This document shows positions 25,548 to 35,156 of a DNA stretch of 64,000 nt, in pieces (position 1 is the first letter of the stretch; each line of letters starts with the position of its first letter). The DNA is from Calditrichia bacterium. GTDB lineage: Bacteria > Calditrichota > Calditrichia > RBG-13-44-9 > J075. Below the pieces are notes generated by a model that was given only the letters and a program-made list of their open reading frames with translations, was not told the DNA's origin and ran no database searches. The position numbers and the translations under genes were made by a program. Location of the stretch: the NCBI GenBank assembly GCA_028284445.1, contig JANQRS010000006.1, positions 186,001 through 250,000 of the forward strand. Reading direction: 5' to 3'.

Positions 25548-28500
25548 TTACTTAAGGATTGCGAATTTGCCGACTTTCGTATCGCCGGTGGCGAGCGCCG
25601 TTACATGATAGATGTAGTAGCCGGCACTGACATCCAGTCCCTCACGGGTTTGCAAATCCCAGAAGGCCGAGCCGTTCGCTGAAGAGTTTTCATCCCAGTC
25701 ATTTTGCAAATTATCAGATGAATTATTGACTTCAATGACATCTACCAGCACACCGCTAACGGTAAAAATCTTGATCGTGCATTGAGCTGGTAAATGGGTA
25801 AACGCCAGTTTCCTGCGCTGACTAAGCTGTGGATTTGTGACCGCTTCCTCCATCGTATTTGTTGCGATGTAAGGGTTAGGCACGACCCTGATATTATCCA
25901 TTGCCGCTTTTATAGATGAAGTATTCAGTGCAGCCACAGACTTCACCCGAAATTGAATCGAATCTGTTTCGAAGAACGGGCGACGGAAGCTGGCACGATA
26001 CACATCGTTGCCTGCGGGGCGATTTCCGGCATTCGGAAAAGTAACCGCAAACATGGTTGCCGCCCAACGGGAGCCACCACGACGCTGCGCAGTTGTATAT
26101 CCTATTAATAGCGTATCAAGAGCGGGCTCATATACGCCATTACTATCGGCATCATACACAACAATATCCAGCAATTCCTGCTGACCTTCTTCGTTGATTA
26201 ACTGGGTATTGAAGACGGAGAAATCGAATGTCTGATCGGCTAATACTTTACTCTGATCAATCGGGCGGTTATTGACATTGGTAATTTCACCGAGGTTATC
26301 GCTGCGAGTTGTGTAAGATTCGCCAAAAACAAATTCATGTTCCCAGGGGAAGAAAACCGCAGCATCGTCATTCACATCAAAGCTCATGACGCCATTGCCA
26401 GTCACCCAGCCGCTATTCGATTCATCAAACTGCGCGAGAACCAAAGGGTTTTCGATGTTGAACTGGATACCATCAAAAGTGCCGGAGGCAACGCCTGTAT
26501 TTGGATTCAGGAACCAATATTCAAACTCACGGGCTCGGGCCGGGATGAAAACGCGCTCGGCAATAAAATTCTGACCAAAATAGCGGTTCGGCGATTCACT
26601 GTGCACCAATTCCCGCTCACCATCGGTCACGTCATAAACCTGGAATCCGGTGGTAGTGTAAAGCTGATCAAATTCGTGGCGCTGGCTACCAATGGTTAAT
26701 AAACGCGTTACCAGATCAGAATCAAATTCAACCTGGTAGGTGTGATTTTCCTGTAATAATTCCGGTGCGATCACATTAATATCGATTGCTTGTACGCCAG
26801 GCGGCGCCGTATTCTCGAGTAATTCCAGCTCCGGTGCGATGTATCCAGCGGCTGGGGCTGCCGGCGTAACCACCGCGACATTTTTGGAAACATCGACAAT
26901 TTCATCGGCTTCATCAATTTCAAGCGTAAAACTACTTTCGGAAGGCGGAATGCCGTCGCCTACGGCCGGAATACCGTAATCGTAGGACACCAGCACATAA
27001 TAATAGGTGCGTCCATTTTGAACAGTTCGGTCGACAAACGAGTTGCGGATACCGCCATCGTTCCCAAGGTAGAATTCAACCCCATCCACTTCGCCATAGT
27101 CGGCAAAACCAAAAATATTATCGATCAGGTCACCCTGATAAATCGGAGAACGCAGGCGCGGGTTACCAAATCCGTCGGTAATTACTTCCGGATCGGCAAT
27201 TTTCTTATCGGTAGCGCGATACAGCTTATAGCCTTCAAAGTCATTGGAATTGCCTACAAAAGGATCGCGCGTACTCGTTTCCGCGAGATTGTCCCATGTC
27301 AGGGTTACAACGCCATCACCGGGTACTGCTGTCAAGGTCGGTGTTAGCGGCGGCTGCGCGAAGCGATAATCAGATTCATAAATCAGCTGCACCACTTCTT
27401 TCAGACGGAAGAGCGAGGGGGCAACGCGATCGCTGGTTAAGCCGGCCAAGGGATCATAGGAGTGTAATTCCGACATGGAAATACGCTCTGTGCGGCCCTT
27501 AGGCAAGGGGAAAATACCGGATGCAAATAGCTCCAGGAAGTTCCGGGGATCACCCTGAAATTCATCGAAAAGCCCGCTGGTGATGTATTCGAAGCAGGTC
27601 TGGTCGGAGCAGGGCACGAAGTCAGCACAGGTTCCCCACGACAGGAGGTAGCGGAACGTGGTCAGCCCGAGCATATCGGACTCATTAATATCCGTAATAG
27701 CAAAGTTTGGTTCAGCGCCGATGCCTTCCAGGAAATCCGGTTTATGATTTCCTTCGGTACCATCCTGATCCGGGCCGTTATAGTTCAGATCGAGCGGCCC
27801 GACGCCGTCAAGCCCAACATCATCCAGCGCTTCTTCGCCGGGCTCTGCCCGCCATTCATCGCCGTCAAAAAACGCATAGGTGCCGTTGCCATTCAGGTCA
27901 ATACCATCCTGCCAATCCTGATCTTCATCCGCATCCCAGTGCGCGCGCAAATCGGCGCTGGTCAGATTGTAAAATTCAAGGAAGCGATTCACATCATCAA
28001 TTCCATCTGTCGGGCCAACAAAATTAACGGCATTGTTGTCGCGCTGCTCATCCAAGAGACCGTCTTCATCGTTGTCAATACCATCAAAGGGCAGACCGGG
28101 GCTTTCCAGAAAGGCAAACCCAAGTATGCCGGGTTCACGGCCACCACCGACCGGGACAAAATCGAAATCCCAGGAAAAAGTCATGTTGAGGTCTGCATTA
28201 TAAAAAGCAATGTCGTCACCAACGCCTTCTTCACCACCAACAGCATTATCCAGCAAGAAGCCAAAAACCATTTCCGGGAGGTCGTAATCGGACGTATTAG
28301 AGATATTGTATTCAAAGAATATCGCGTCATTCGCAGCTGGATTACTCCACTGGAAGCCACGAACTTCTACGCGAATCCCGATGCCACCCCATGGCTGTCC
28401 CGCCTGAACGCTAACGTCCGGCTTGAGATCCCCAATCCGTACATTAGGGCGCGGTTTATATTGAAGGCGCAGGCCCTCCTGCAAATACTCCTGGTCCTGG

Positions 28501-29120
28501 GCATCATTCGCAACAAAATAAGTTTCCAGGTCCGCTTTAAATACCCCTCGACCGAAACGACCATTCCATTCTCCGGGCCACTTGGTTTCAAAGCCGCGCG
28601 ACGGCCACCCTGCCGGGGGCCACGATTCAGGTTTATTGCTCATGGCGGGTGTTTCACTCAATTCATTAAAGTAGCCAAATACCGGATATAATGCCCATTC
28701 GACCGTCCGTTCCTCATTGGCATCCATAAATTCACGATAGCTGGCTTGCATATAATAAAGGGTATCCAGATCCGTGCGGCTGGCAATTTCAGCCGGGTCC
28801 GTTACCGGGATGGTATCGTTTTCCAGGAATACCCGAGCACCGAGCAGGACGGTGATGCCATCATGCATTTTGGTGCCGTCAAAATTGTTTGGCCAAAGCG
28901 ATACCGCATAGCCCAAGCCACAGCAGTCGCCCAGTTCGGTGGAATTTCTAAAGAACAGGAGAACCCGGTTCCCGGTCATAAAACCGCTTCGTTCAGCAGC
29001 AATATCGGCAGCAGGATCTATCGGTCCGTCATAAGGACGTCCCTGAGCAAATACAGCGGCGCACATCCCCATAAGGAAAAGGCTGACTAATATAATTCGC
29101 ATAGATGAAACACCTGTCAT
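25548..29120 (-). CDS. Large secreted surface protein with FN3-like region and RVVPNPY-type tail
   Basis: 1190 residues from the ATG at 29120 (AAAGGA upstream; the frame is open to 29150). Signal peptide: MRIILVSLFLMGMCAAVFAQ. The N-terminal half is Asp/Gly-rich with calcium-loop-like stretches (DNDEDGLLDEQRDNN, DLNGNGTYAFFDGDEW) and no recognised catalytic motif. An FN3-like module sits near residue 630 (VPGDGVVTLTWDNLAE, FEGYKLYRATDKK, TYYYVLVSYDYG). The C-terminus has RVVPNPY, LPAQCTIKIFTVSGVLVDVI and GYYIYHVTA..VGKFAILK, a type IX-like tail shared with 38808-40934. It follows a TonB receptor and a PorV-like gene. Probably a surface glycan-handling or structural partner; function not known. 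Confidence 0.8.
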   Translation of the reverse strand: MTGVSSMRIILVSLFLMGMCAAVFAQGRPYDGPIDPAADIAAERSGFMTGNRVLLFFRNSTELGDCCGLGYAVSLWPNNFDGTKMHDGITVLLGARVFLENDTIPVTDPAEIASRTDLDTLYYMQASYREFMDANEERTVEWALYPVFGYFNELSETPAMSNKPESWPPAGWPSRGFETKWPGEWNGRFGRGVFKADLETYFVANDAQDQEYLQEGLRLQYKPRPNVRIGDLKPDVSVQAGQPWGGIGIRVEVRGFQWSNPAANDAIFFEYNISNTSDYDLPEMVFGFLLDNAVGGEEGVGDDIAFYNADLNMTFSWDFDFVPVGGGREPGILGFAFLESPGLPFDGIDNDEDGLLDEQRDNNAVNFVGPTDGIDDVNRFLEFYNLTSADLRAHWDADEDQDWQDGIDLNGNGTYAFFDGDEWRAEPGEEALDDVGLDGVGPLDLNYNGPDQDGTEGNHKPDFLEGIGAEPNFAITDINESDMLGLTTFRYLLSWGTCADFVPCSDQTCFEYITSGLFDEFQGDPRNFLELFASGIFPLPKGRTERISMSELHSYDPLAGLTSDRVAPSLFRLKEVVQLIYESDYRFAQPPLTPTLTAVPGDGVVTLTWDNLAETSTRDPFVGNSNDFEGYKLYRATDKKIADPEVITDGFGNPRLRSPIYQGDLIDNIFGFADYGEVDGVEFYLGNDGGIRNSFVDRTVQNGRTYYYVLVSYDYGIPAVGDGIPPSESSFTLEIDEADEIVDVSKNVAVVTPAAPAAGYIAPELELLENTAPPGVQAIDINVIAPELLQENHTYQVEFDSDLVTRLLTIGSQRHEFDQLYTTTGFQVYDVTDGERELVHSESPNRYFGQNFIAERVFIPARAREFEYWFLNPNTGVASGTFDGIQFNIENPLVLAQFDESNSGWVTGNGVMSFDVNDDAAVFFPWEHEFVFGESYTTRSDNLGEITNVNNRPIDQSKVLADQTFDFSVFNTQLINEEGQQELLDIVVYDADSNGVYEPALDTLLIGYTTAQRRGGSRWAATMFAVTFPNAGNRPAGNDVYRASFRRPFFETDSIQFRVKSVAALNTSSIKAAMDNIRVVPNPYIATNTMEEAVTNPQLSQRRKLAFTHLPAQCTIKIFTVSGVLVDVIEVNNSSDNLQNDWDENSSANGSAFWDLQTREGLDVSAGYYIYHVTALATGDTKVGKFAILK

Positions 29121-29149
29121 CTTGTTTGTCCTTTCAAGACCAATAAACA

Positions 29150-30214
29150 TCAGAATCCCAACGAAATTGAATACGATTGCACATAGCCCAATAATCCGAT
29201 ATCGCGATAGGCATAGTCGATACCAAGACTGCGCTGCCCTACAAAGTTGAGCTTCAAACCGGCGCCAAAGGAATAGCCATATTCCGAGTCAACCAGGAAC
29301 AGGCCTTTATATCCGCCGCGGAGCGTAAATACACCAATTGAAGGCATAATAAACTGGTATTCACCGCCAAGATTAACTGACTCACTATTATTGTTGGGAT
29401 GAAGCGCATTCACGCTCATGGTAAAACGGTTCCTGCCGGTGTAAATCGGATTAAAGGAAATACCGAGGCGAAAAATCAGCGGTAGTTCCCAGGATTCCAG
29501 ATCAAACACAGCCGGTACCGTACTAAAATTACCGTCTTCATTTGGCGCAATGTCTATTGGACGTTGTAGATCCAAACCGGTATAACGGATTCTGCTACCG
29601 TAGTTGGAGATACTCATCCCGATGGTCAAACCGGTTGCCGGATCACCATTATGGGCCAGAAAACCGGTTTTGATAATCGTACCGAGATCCAGCGCAAAGG
29701 CGCTGCCAGATTCATTAATAATGCGGGAATTGATATATTTACCGGTTAACCCAACGGAAAACCAGTTTACCAGACGACGGCTATATGACAAACTGACACT
29801 GAGATCCTGCCCGTCAAAAGTTTCGCCGGTACCTTCCGGGCTATCAACGGTTGTCACTTCTTCATCACCATACGTAGCGGCGATAACGCCAACGGCAAAA
29901 CTCCCGACACGCTCATTCGTGACACCAAATCCGAGGAAAGTCATATCAATATCTGCGAACCAGGGCTGAATTGCAGCCTGAAACTCATTGGATTTCATAT
30001 AACCCAGTCCTGCCGGATTCCAATAAATCGAGGATATATCATTCGCCATGCTCACGTAGGCATCACCCACTGCCTGTCCGGCAGGCCCATAGCCGATTTC
30101 CAGAAAATTCACGGCAGTTGTCCCGCTTCTGTACGGTTCCTGAGCAATGACGCTGCCTGCAAAAAACAGCAGACAGCAAAATGGCAGCAACTTAAGATGT
30201 CGCAAATACTTCAT
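29150..30214 (-). CDS. PorV/PorQ-like outer-membrane protein
   Basis: 354 residues from the ATG at 30214 (GTGAGG upstream). Signal peptide LLPFCCLLFFAGSVIAQ, then the hallmark opening of the PorV/PorQ (FadL-like barrel) family: GYGPAGQAVGDAYVSMANDISSIYWNPAGLGY. Barrel strands follow to the C-terminal GYVQSYSISLGF. PorV is the type IX secretion shuttle that recognises cargo tails. Its placement directly between a TonB receptor and a type IX-tailed protein suggests a dedicated partner for that cargo (inference). The stop overlaps the longer possible start of the next gene. Confidence 0.85.
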   Translation of the reverse strand: MKYLRHLKLLPFCCLLFFAGSVIAQEPYRSGTTAVNFLEIGYGPAGQAVGDAYVSMANDISSIYWNPAGLGYMKSNEFQAAIQPWFADIDMTFLGFGVTNERVGSFAVGVIAATYGDEEVTTVDSPEGTGETFDGQDLSVSLSYSRRLVNWFSVGLTGKYINSRIINESGSAFALDLGTIIKTGFLAHNGDPATGLTIGMSISNYGSRIRYTGLDLQRPIDIAPNEDGNFSTVPAVFDLESWELPLIFRLGISFNPIYTGRNRFTMSVNALHPNNNSESVNLGGEYQFIMPSIGVFTLRGGYKGLFLVDSEYGYSFGAGLKLNFVGQRSLGIDYAYRDIGLLGYVQSYSISLGF

Positions 30215-30259
30215 ATGGACCTCACTTTGGTCTGATAACCTTAACCGTTTGCACCACAT

Positions 30260-33055
30260 TTAAAAGGCCAGGCCGACAACGAGCTTGACCTGTCGAGGCG
30301 CACTAAACATTCCCGGGTTGCGGGCGTCATCAAGGATATCATTAAAATTACTGCGAAATGTTGTAATTTCCGTTGGCCGGACAATTGCCGTGTAGGCACG
30401 GCCGGTCGTTTGGTTTACCTGTAGTTCGTTCAAGCGGTCGAGCAGGTTAAAGACCAATAACGACAGCCGCAGCTTCTGCTCTCCGAATAGTCTTAAATCA
30501 TAATGTGCTCTTAAATCAAGCGTGTAATTTGCAGGCCGCACCGCATTATTGGGAAGAAGTGGCTGCTCGGCCAACGGACTTTCCGAGATAGGAACGAAGC
30601 TATAAGGCAGACCGGAGTTATAGAACATGGTCAGATTTACACCATAGTCCTTCTTGGTGTATCCGGCGGTAAAATTGAAGGTATGTCGCTGATCCCAGGA
30701 CAGCGGAATCAGTTGGGTAATCGGGTCACGGCTCTGACCGATGCGACTAAAGGAGGATGTCGGATTGTCTGCATTTCCGCGCGTAAACTGAAGCGTATAA
30801 TTCATCCAGAAATTGAAATTCTGCACAGCGACATCATATTTGAGTTCGAGTCCCTTGACGTTGCCGTAGTCCTTATTACTGAACAAGCCGTATCGAATCT
30901 GGTTGTAAGTCGTGACAACAATTGCGCTCTGGAGATCGTAGATGTCGCGATTATACATGGCCACTTCCAGACCCATACCGGGACGCAGTTCCATCCACAC
31001 ACCAAATTCATACTGAATGGTTCTTTCCGGCTTGATTTGCGGATTGCCATGCACAATATCGAAATCGCCGGGCGGCACCAGGAAGCTGCTATTTTGATAG
31101 AGGGCCGTGAATGGCGGGATTTGGAAGAAGTGTCCGTAGCTAAAACGCACAACAGAAATATCGCCAAGGCGATAGGCAAGACCGACACGCGGGCTTAATT
31201 GCTCTTTCGGATCGGCATCCAAATATTCGGAGATCCGTTCGGGATTATTGGGAAAGCTTAGCTGATTTCCGGGATTACGAAGCTGGGAAGGATAAACAGT
31301 ATTGGGATTGAAATAGTCGTAGCGCAAGCCGATATTGAGCACCATTTCATCAAATTCCATCTTATCCTGAATATAGGCGGAAAATTCATAGGGCTCGTGT
31401 TCGTAAATATCAACGCCGACGGTGTTTTCGGTAAGCACCTCGGGGAGATAAGGCACGAAGGTAATTCGATCTTCAACCGGATCGTAAAAACGCTGGTTCT
31501 GACCGGCTTGTCCAAATTGACTGTTGCGAATAACCTGGGGATTATTACTGGTTTCATGTTGAGTATACAACACCCCGGTTTGCAAGCTATGTCGCTTGTT
31601 CAACTGCCAATTAATATCGAATTTGGTGTTCAGACTCGTTTGTGACCGATCAGCGTGGATGCGATCCTGCCCGCCCAATCGAAATCCAGCCCCACCGACA
31701 TCGTAATTATCGGAAACATATCTGGAATCCAGTGGATCTTCATAAAGGAAACGAGTCTGCTGAAAATCATTCAGAGACACCTTAAGATCATAAAACAGGT
31801 TGTTGTTGATCAGGTGATTGAGCTGAAATAGGTAAAGATTTGAAAGTTCACGTGTCGTCGGAACAATGGTTGGAATATATTTGAATCCGTGGTTATAGTC
31901 GCCATTAAACTCATCTTCATCCCGGGTATAAAGGAAAGACAGTTTTACTGCCGTAAACGGTTTGTAGGTTAGCTTTCCGAAAAAGGATTTGTTGAGCGAC
32001 GTCGACATCGGCACAAATGAATTGTCCCCGCGATGTTCGGAATAATAAAGCTGCCCGTCGTCCTCAAAGAGCCACTGGCTCTGCATGATCTCCTCAACCG
32101 GCACACCGAGGTCCTGAACCGGAATCGCCAATTCAGAATAGTCATTCGGCAAGAAGCGGTTAATACCATTATGATGCCCCTGCAAATCCTGATAGCGATA
32201 ATTGGCAAGGAAGAACAGCTTGTCACGAACCAATGGTCCGCTTAGGTTGAGTTTATAATCAAGGTTGCGATCAACTTCGCTACCCTTGAGGCCAATGAAG
32301 ATGTCATCGTTGGCGGTATAATAATTGGCCAGAGATGAACTGAAGCTGCCGCTATATTCATTGGAACCATCTTTCGTAATCACGTTCACAATACCACTAA
32401 GTGCGCGGCCATACTCTGCATTGAAGGTCCCGGTAATTACTTCCAGATCCTGAACCACCTCGGTTTCCGGCTCCAGGGTACCACTTGTTCCGGAGAAGCC
32501 GTCGTCAACCTGCATCCCGTCCACCAGATAAGATACTTCTGTCAAGCGTCCACCGCGAAAGTGCCCGCCAACGACGCCGGCCTGCTGTTCAATAACGGCC
32601 TGAAGATCATCAACCGGCAGGTCGGCAATTTGTTCAGCGGAGATATTTTTTACCGAAGCAGTTTGATCTTTCTTTATGGCGACACGCTTGGCGGTGACAA
32701 TCACCTCATCACCGGCAACCACAGCTTCTTTCAATTCAATACTGATATTGGCCGTTCTATTAACCGACACCTGGACATTCTCAACGAGAACCGATTCATA
32801 TCCGAGCATGGAGATACGAAGGGAGTAGCTTGCCGGTGGGACGTTCACAATAAAGTAATAGCCGTCTACATCCGTAGATGCCCCACGGGAACTGCCTTCC
32901 AGGCTAATGTTCACGCCCGGTAGCGCTTCACCGGTTTTGGCGTCGATTATTCGCCCGGCAACCTTGCCCGTGGTCTGTCCAAACGAGACATCCGTTGCCA
33001 GTAAGAGCAGGAGCGCCATGATCACCGTTAACAGGGGATTTCTTTTGCCAGCCAT
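30260..33055 (-). CDS. TonB-dependent receptor with carboxypeptidase-like N-domain
   Basis: 931 residues from ATG 33055 (GAGG nine bases upstream; a GTG at 33070 is also in frame). Signal peptide ends TDVSFGQ. Residues ~30-110 are a carboxypeptidase regulatory-like domain (KVAGRIIDAKTGEALPGVNIS, STDVDGYYFIVNVPPASY). The plug follows (DLPVDDLQAVIEQQAGVVGG, EYGRALSGIVNVITKDG), then a 22-strand barrel ending RQVKLVVGLAF. It takes up a ligand across the outer membrane with TonB energy. No SusD homologue lies nearby; a PorV-like gene starts 46 bases downstream. It is the first gene of the leftward mannoside locus. Confidence 0.93.
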   Translation of the reverse strand: MAGKRNPLLTVIMALLLLLATDVSFGQTTGKVAGRIIDAKTGEALPGVNISLEGSSRGASTDVDGYYFIVNVPPASYSLRISMLGYESVLVENVQVSVNRTANISIELKEAVVAGDEVIVTAKRVAIKKDQTASVKNISAEQIADLPVDDLQAVIEQQAGVVGGHFRGGRLTEVSYLVDGMQVDDGFSGTSGTLEPETEVVQDLEVITGTFNAEYGRALSGIVNVITKDGSNEYSGSFSSSLANYYTANDDIFIGLKGSEVDRNLDYKLNLSGPLVRDKLFFLANYRYQDLQGHHNGINRFLPNDYSELAIPVQDLGVPVEEIMQSQWLFEDDGQLYYSEHRGDNSFVPMSTSLNKSFFGKLTYKPFTAVKLSFLYTRDEDEFNGDYNHGFKYIPTIVPTTRELSNLYLFQLNHLINNNLFYDLKVSLNDFQQTRFLYEDPLDSRYVSDNYDVGGAGFRLGGQDRIHADRSQTSLNTKFDINWQLNKRHSLQTGVLYTQHETSNNPQVIRNSQFGQAGQNQRFYDPVEDRITFVPYLPEVLTENTVGVDIYEHEPYEFSAYIQDKMEFDEMVLNIGLRYDYFNPNTVYPSQLRNPGNQLSFPNNPERISEYLDADPKEQLSPRVGLAYRLGDISVVRFSYGHFFQIPPFTALYQNSSFLVPPGDFDIVHGNPQIKPERTIQYEFGVWMELRPGMGLEVAMYNRDIYDLQSAIVVTTYNQIRYGLFSNKDYGNVKGLELKYDVAVQNFNFWMNYTLQFTRGNADNPTSSFSRIGQSRDPITQLIPLSWDQRHTFNFTAGYTKKDYGVNLTMFYNSGLPYSFVPISESPLAEQPLLPNNAVRPANYTLDLRAHYDLRLFGEQKLRLSLLVFNLLDRLNELQVNQTTGRAYTAIVRPTEITTFRSNFNDILDDARNPGMFSAPRQVKLVVGLAF

Positions 33056-33458
33056 AGGGAATAACCTCACGCGCTACAAATTCGCCTTGTATTTCTGATC
33101 GGTTGGATTGGCAATGCACCTAGAATACATCGTGCACTAACCTTTTGATATGAAATCGTATTTCTCACTTATTGCAATAAGCTGTGCTTGGGCCGGGGTA
33201 TGACATGCGGCCACTCAGTTTAATCAATATCGATAAGATTCGGAACAACAAACGTTTGTATCCAGCGAAAATCCATTCCCGGAACTCGATTTCGAATCGC
33301 TTTTTCGCATATATCTTATATTACCTGATCGACAGGTTATTTACACGCTTTAATGAAGGACTAGTAACGCCTGATACTACTTGCAATGAACTGACTTTTG
33401 CAGGATGATTTCGATAAAATGAAGTGTTGGTTTCGTGTAGCAATAGTGTCTCGCCAAA

Positions 33459-33470
33459 TTTGTTAACAAA
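33459..33470. promoter_or_regulatory. TTTGTTAACAAA palindrome, candidate operator
   Basis: A perfect 12-base palindrome about 15-25 bases downstream of the predicted leftward start point, with a further half-site ATTAACAAAT at 33471-33480. AT-rich TTTGTT/AACAAA operators are known for ROK-type XylR repressors; assignment to the divergent ROK protein is inference. Confidence 0.5.
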
Positions 33471-33490
33471 ATTAACAAATAACGTTTCTA

Positions 33491-33519
33491 AACATACGGG
33501 TTTTACGAAATTATGTCAA
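33491..33519 (-). promoter_or_regulatory. Leftward sigma70-like promoter of the TonB/mannoside operon
   Basis: On the minus strand TTGACA (33514-33519) is separated by exactly 17 bases from TATGTT (33491-33496). The perfect -35 box and ideal spacing make this the best promoter in the region. It would give a leader of about 430 nt to the TonB receptor. Confidence 0.6.
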
Positions 33520-33766
33520 GTGGTTTTTTCAGATATAATATGGTCTGTGCCGGGTTAAGGCGGGTTTATTTATGCTTTCCAAGCTTCTAATAAACAGAGA
33601 GATAAGCTCAAGCTAGAAAAAATCAAGTGATCGTATAAAAAACATATAGTTGATTTTATCTGAATGCTTCTTTATTTTTAGCGGGGTGTGATTTTGCTTA
33701 CCAGAAAAACAATTGGGCATTTTGGGCCCCTCTTTGAATGACAATCCAATTCTCCGTGCGGCCTGC

Positions 33767-33800
33767 TTGAGCGTGCAGGTCATTACAATATATCATATTG
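33767..33800 (+). promoter_or_regulatory. Rightward promoter of the ROK gene with overlapping palindrome
   Basis: TTGAGC (33767-33772), an 18-base spacer, then TATCAT (33791-33796), 87 bases before the ROK ATG. The inverted repeat CAATAT-ATC-ATATTG (33786-33800) covers the -10 box, a position suited to autorepression. CCTGC...GCAGG also brackets the -35. Confidence 0.55.
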
Positions 33801-33882
33801 GCACCTTCTCTAGTCCGACTTTCGCGATACGAAATTAGATACAAGATCTTCTCCGATTATTTTTTGATGATTAAGGACGGGC

Positions 33883-35127
33883 ATGCTAAACCTCGAAAAG
33901 CTTCTCAGCCAAAATGAGTTAAGGATTTTTAAAGCTGTCTATGAAGCCGGCCCGGTTTCCCGCGTCAAGGTGGCCAGAGGGTTGCATCTAACCCGAGCCG
34001 CTGTTTCAATCAACATTAAGCGCCTGAAGGAACTAAACCTGATTATGGAAGTCGGAAAAGGCCATTCAGGTGATCGTCGCGGGCGGCGTGAGGTACTGCT
34101 TGGTGTCAATGCAGAAGCAGGTATAATGATCGCCATTCACCTGGCGCGCGGGCAGGCGACATACGGCATTCTCAATTTTGGCGGAAAAGTACTCACCAAG
34201 CGCAGCATTACCCTGCAGCCGGATTCAACACCGGATTTGGTAATGCCGGTCGTCGTTGCAGGCTTGCAAGATCTAATTGAAGAGCTCAATATTGACCACA
34301 GCACGCTTCTGGGCATCGGCGTTGCAGTCCCCGGCATTATCAATTACAATGAAGGGCACGTCATTGAATGCACCATTCCCGGCTGGGAAAAATATCCGCT
34401 GAAGCGTTTCCTGGAGTCGCATTTTGATACGCGTGTGTTGCTCGAAAACGACGTCAAAACCTTAACTCTCGGTGAATTTCAGTTCGGCACCAATCGCCAC
34501 ATCAGCAACCTTGTTTGTCTGCTAATGGCCGATGGTATTGGTGTTGGCATCACTATCGAGGGACGTTTAATGCGCGGGGTAACTGCCAGTGCCGGCGAAA
34601 TCGGTTTTCAGGAATTTATTCTGGATTTACCGACCAAGAAGTCGATCCTGATCAACGACAAGCCGCAATGCCTGGGCGACATCGTTTCATTTACCAACAT
34701 TAAAGCAAGCATTAAGCGCGGCCTAAAAGAAGACTGGCAAACGTCGCTAACAGCAACGGCGACCGTTAAAGACTTTATCGAAGCGGTTGAACAGAACGAC
34801 CCGCTTGCGCTTCACATTTTCAAGACGCTCAATCGGATACTCGGCGCTGTATGCCGAAATTTAATTTACACATTTAACCCGCAAGCACTGGTGTTGAGTG
34901 GCCCGATGTTCTATCACACACCAATTCTTGCGGATGAAGTAAGAAATCAGCTGAAGAAAGCCCTGCTGCATAGCCCCGTTCAGGCGGTGGAATTGAAGAC
35001 AAGCATGCTGGGCGACAATGGGGTGATCATTGGATGTGGAGCATTGCTGCTCGAGCATCTTTTCAAAGCTTCGGAGCTAAAATCCATGCATTCGCTTACC
35101 GAAGTTCGACATGAACTGGTAGATTAA
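33883..35127 (+). CDS. ROK-family transcriptional regulator
   Basis: 414 residues. The N-terminal winged helix (residues ~10-75: NELRIFKAVYEAGPVSRVKVARGLHLTRAAVSINIKRLKE) is fused to a ROK sugar-kinase-like domain (GIGVAVPGIINYNEGHVIE, VLLENDVKTLTLGEFQFG, ADGIGVGITIEGRLMRGVTASAGEIGF), as in NagC, Mlc and XylR. The usual zinc motif CxCGxxGCxE after GEIGF is not evident (here LPTKKSILINDKPQCLGD), so metal binding may be lost or changed. AAGGA precedes the ATG. It is divergent from the mannoside locus and 29 bases before the beta-mannosidase; sensing of a mannoside is inferred. Confidence 0.92.
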   Translation: MLNLEKLLSQNELRIFKAVYEAGPVSRVKVARGLHLTRAAVSINIKRLKELNLIMEVGKGHSGDRRGRREVLLGVNAEAGIMIAIHLARGQATYGILNFGGKVLTKRSITLQPDSTPDLVMPVVVAGLQDLIEELNIDHSTLLGIGVAVPGIINYNEGHVIECTIPGWEKYPLKRFLESHFDTRVLLENDVKTLTLGEFQFGTNRHISNLVCLLMADGIGVGITIEGRLMRGVTASAGEIGFQEFILDLPTKKSILINDKPQCLGDIVSFTNIKASIKRGLKEDWQTSLTATATVKDFIEAVEQNDPLALHIFKTLNRILGAVCRNLIYTFNPQALVLSGPMFYHTPILADEVRNQLKKALLHSPVQAVELKTSMLGDNGVIIGCGALLLEHLFKASELKSMHSLTEVRHELVD

Positions 35128-35156
35128 AAGGCATCAATTTCAGCACAGAAGGGCCA

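Larger units (their letters stand above)
33071..33882. other. AT-rich divergent control region between TonB receptor and ROK regulator
   Basis: 812 bases with no convincing gene (a 74-codon frame at 33184-33408 has no ribosome-binding site or protein-like pattern). It holds a minus-strand promoter (33491-33519), a plus-strand promoter (33767-33796), the palindromes TTTGTTAACAAA (33459-33470) and ACAAACGTTTGT (33248-33259), and CAATAT-ATC-ATATTG (33786-33800). The leftward leader would be about 430 nt, long enough for further regulation. Confidence 0.65.

Noticed and set aside
27744..28691. 315-codon plus-strand ORF opposite the 1190-residue surface protein
   Set aside because: Long antisense frames are common opposite Asp/Gly-rich genes; the translated sequence shows no domain and no ribosome-binding site.
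33184..33408. 74-codon plus-strand ORF in the divergent control region
   Set aside because: No ribosome-binding site, biased AT-rich codons and no protein-like pattern; it overlaps the leader and operator-like palindromes.
33534..33539. Plus-strand TATAAT as the ROK promoter
   Set aside because: The hexamer is perfect but the matching -35 (TTATGT) is poor, and a better promoter lies nearer the gene at 33767-33796.
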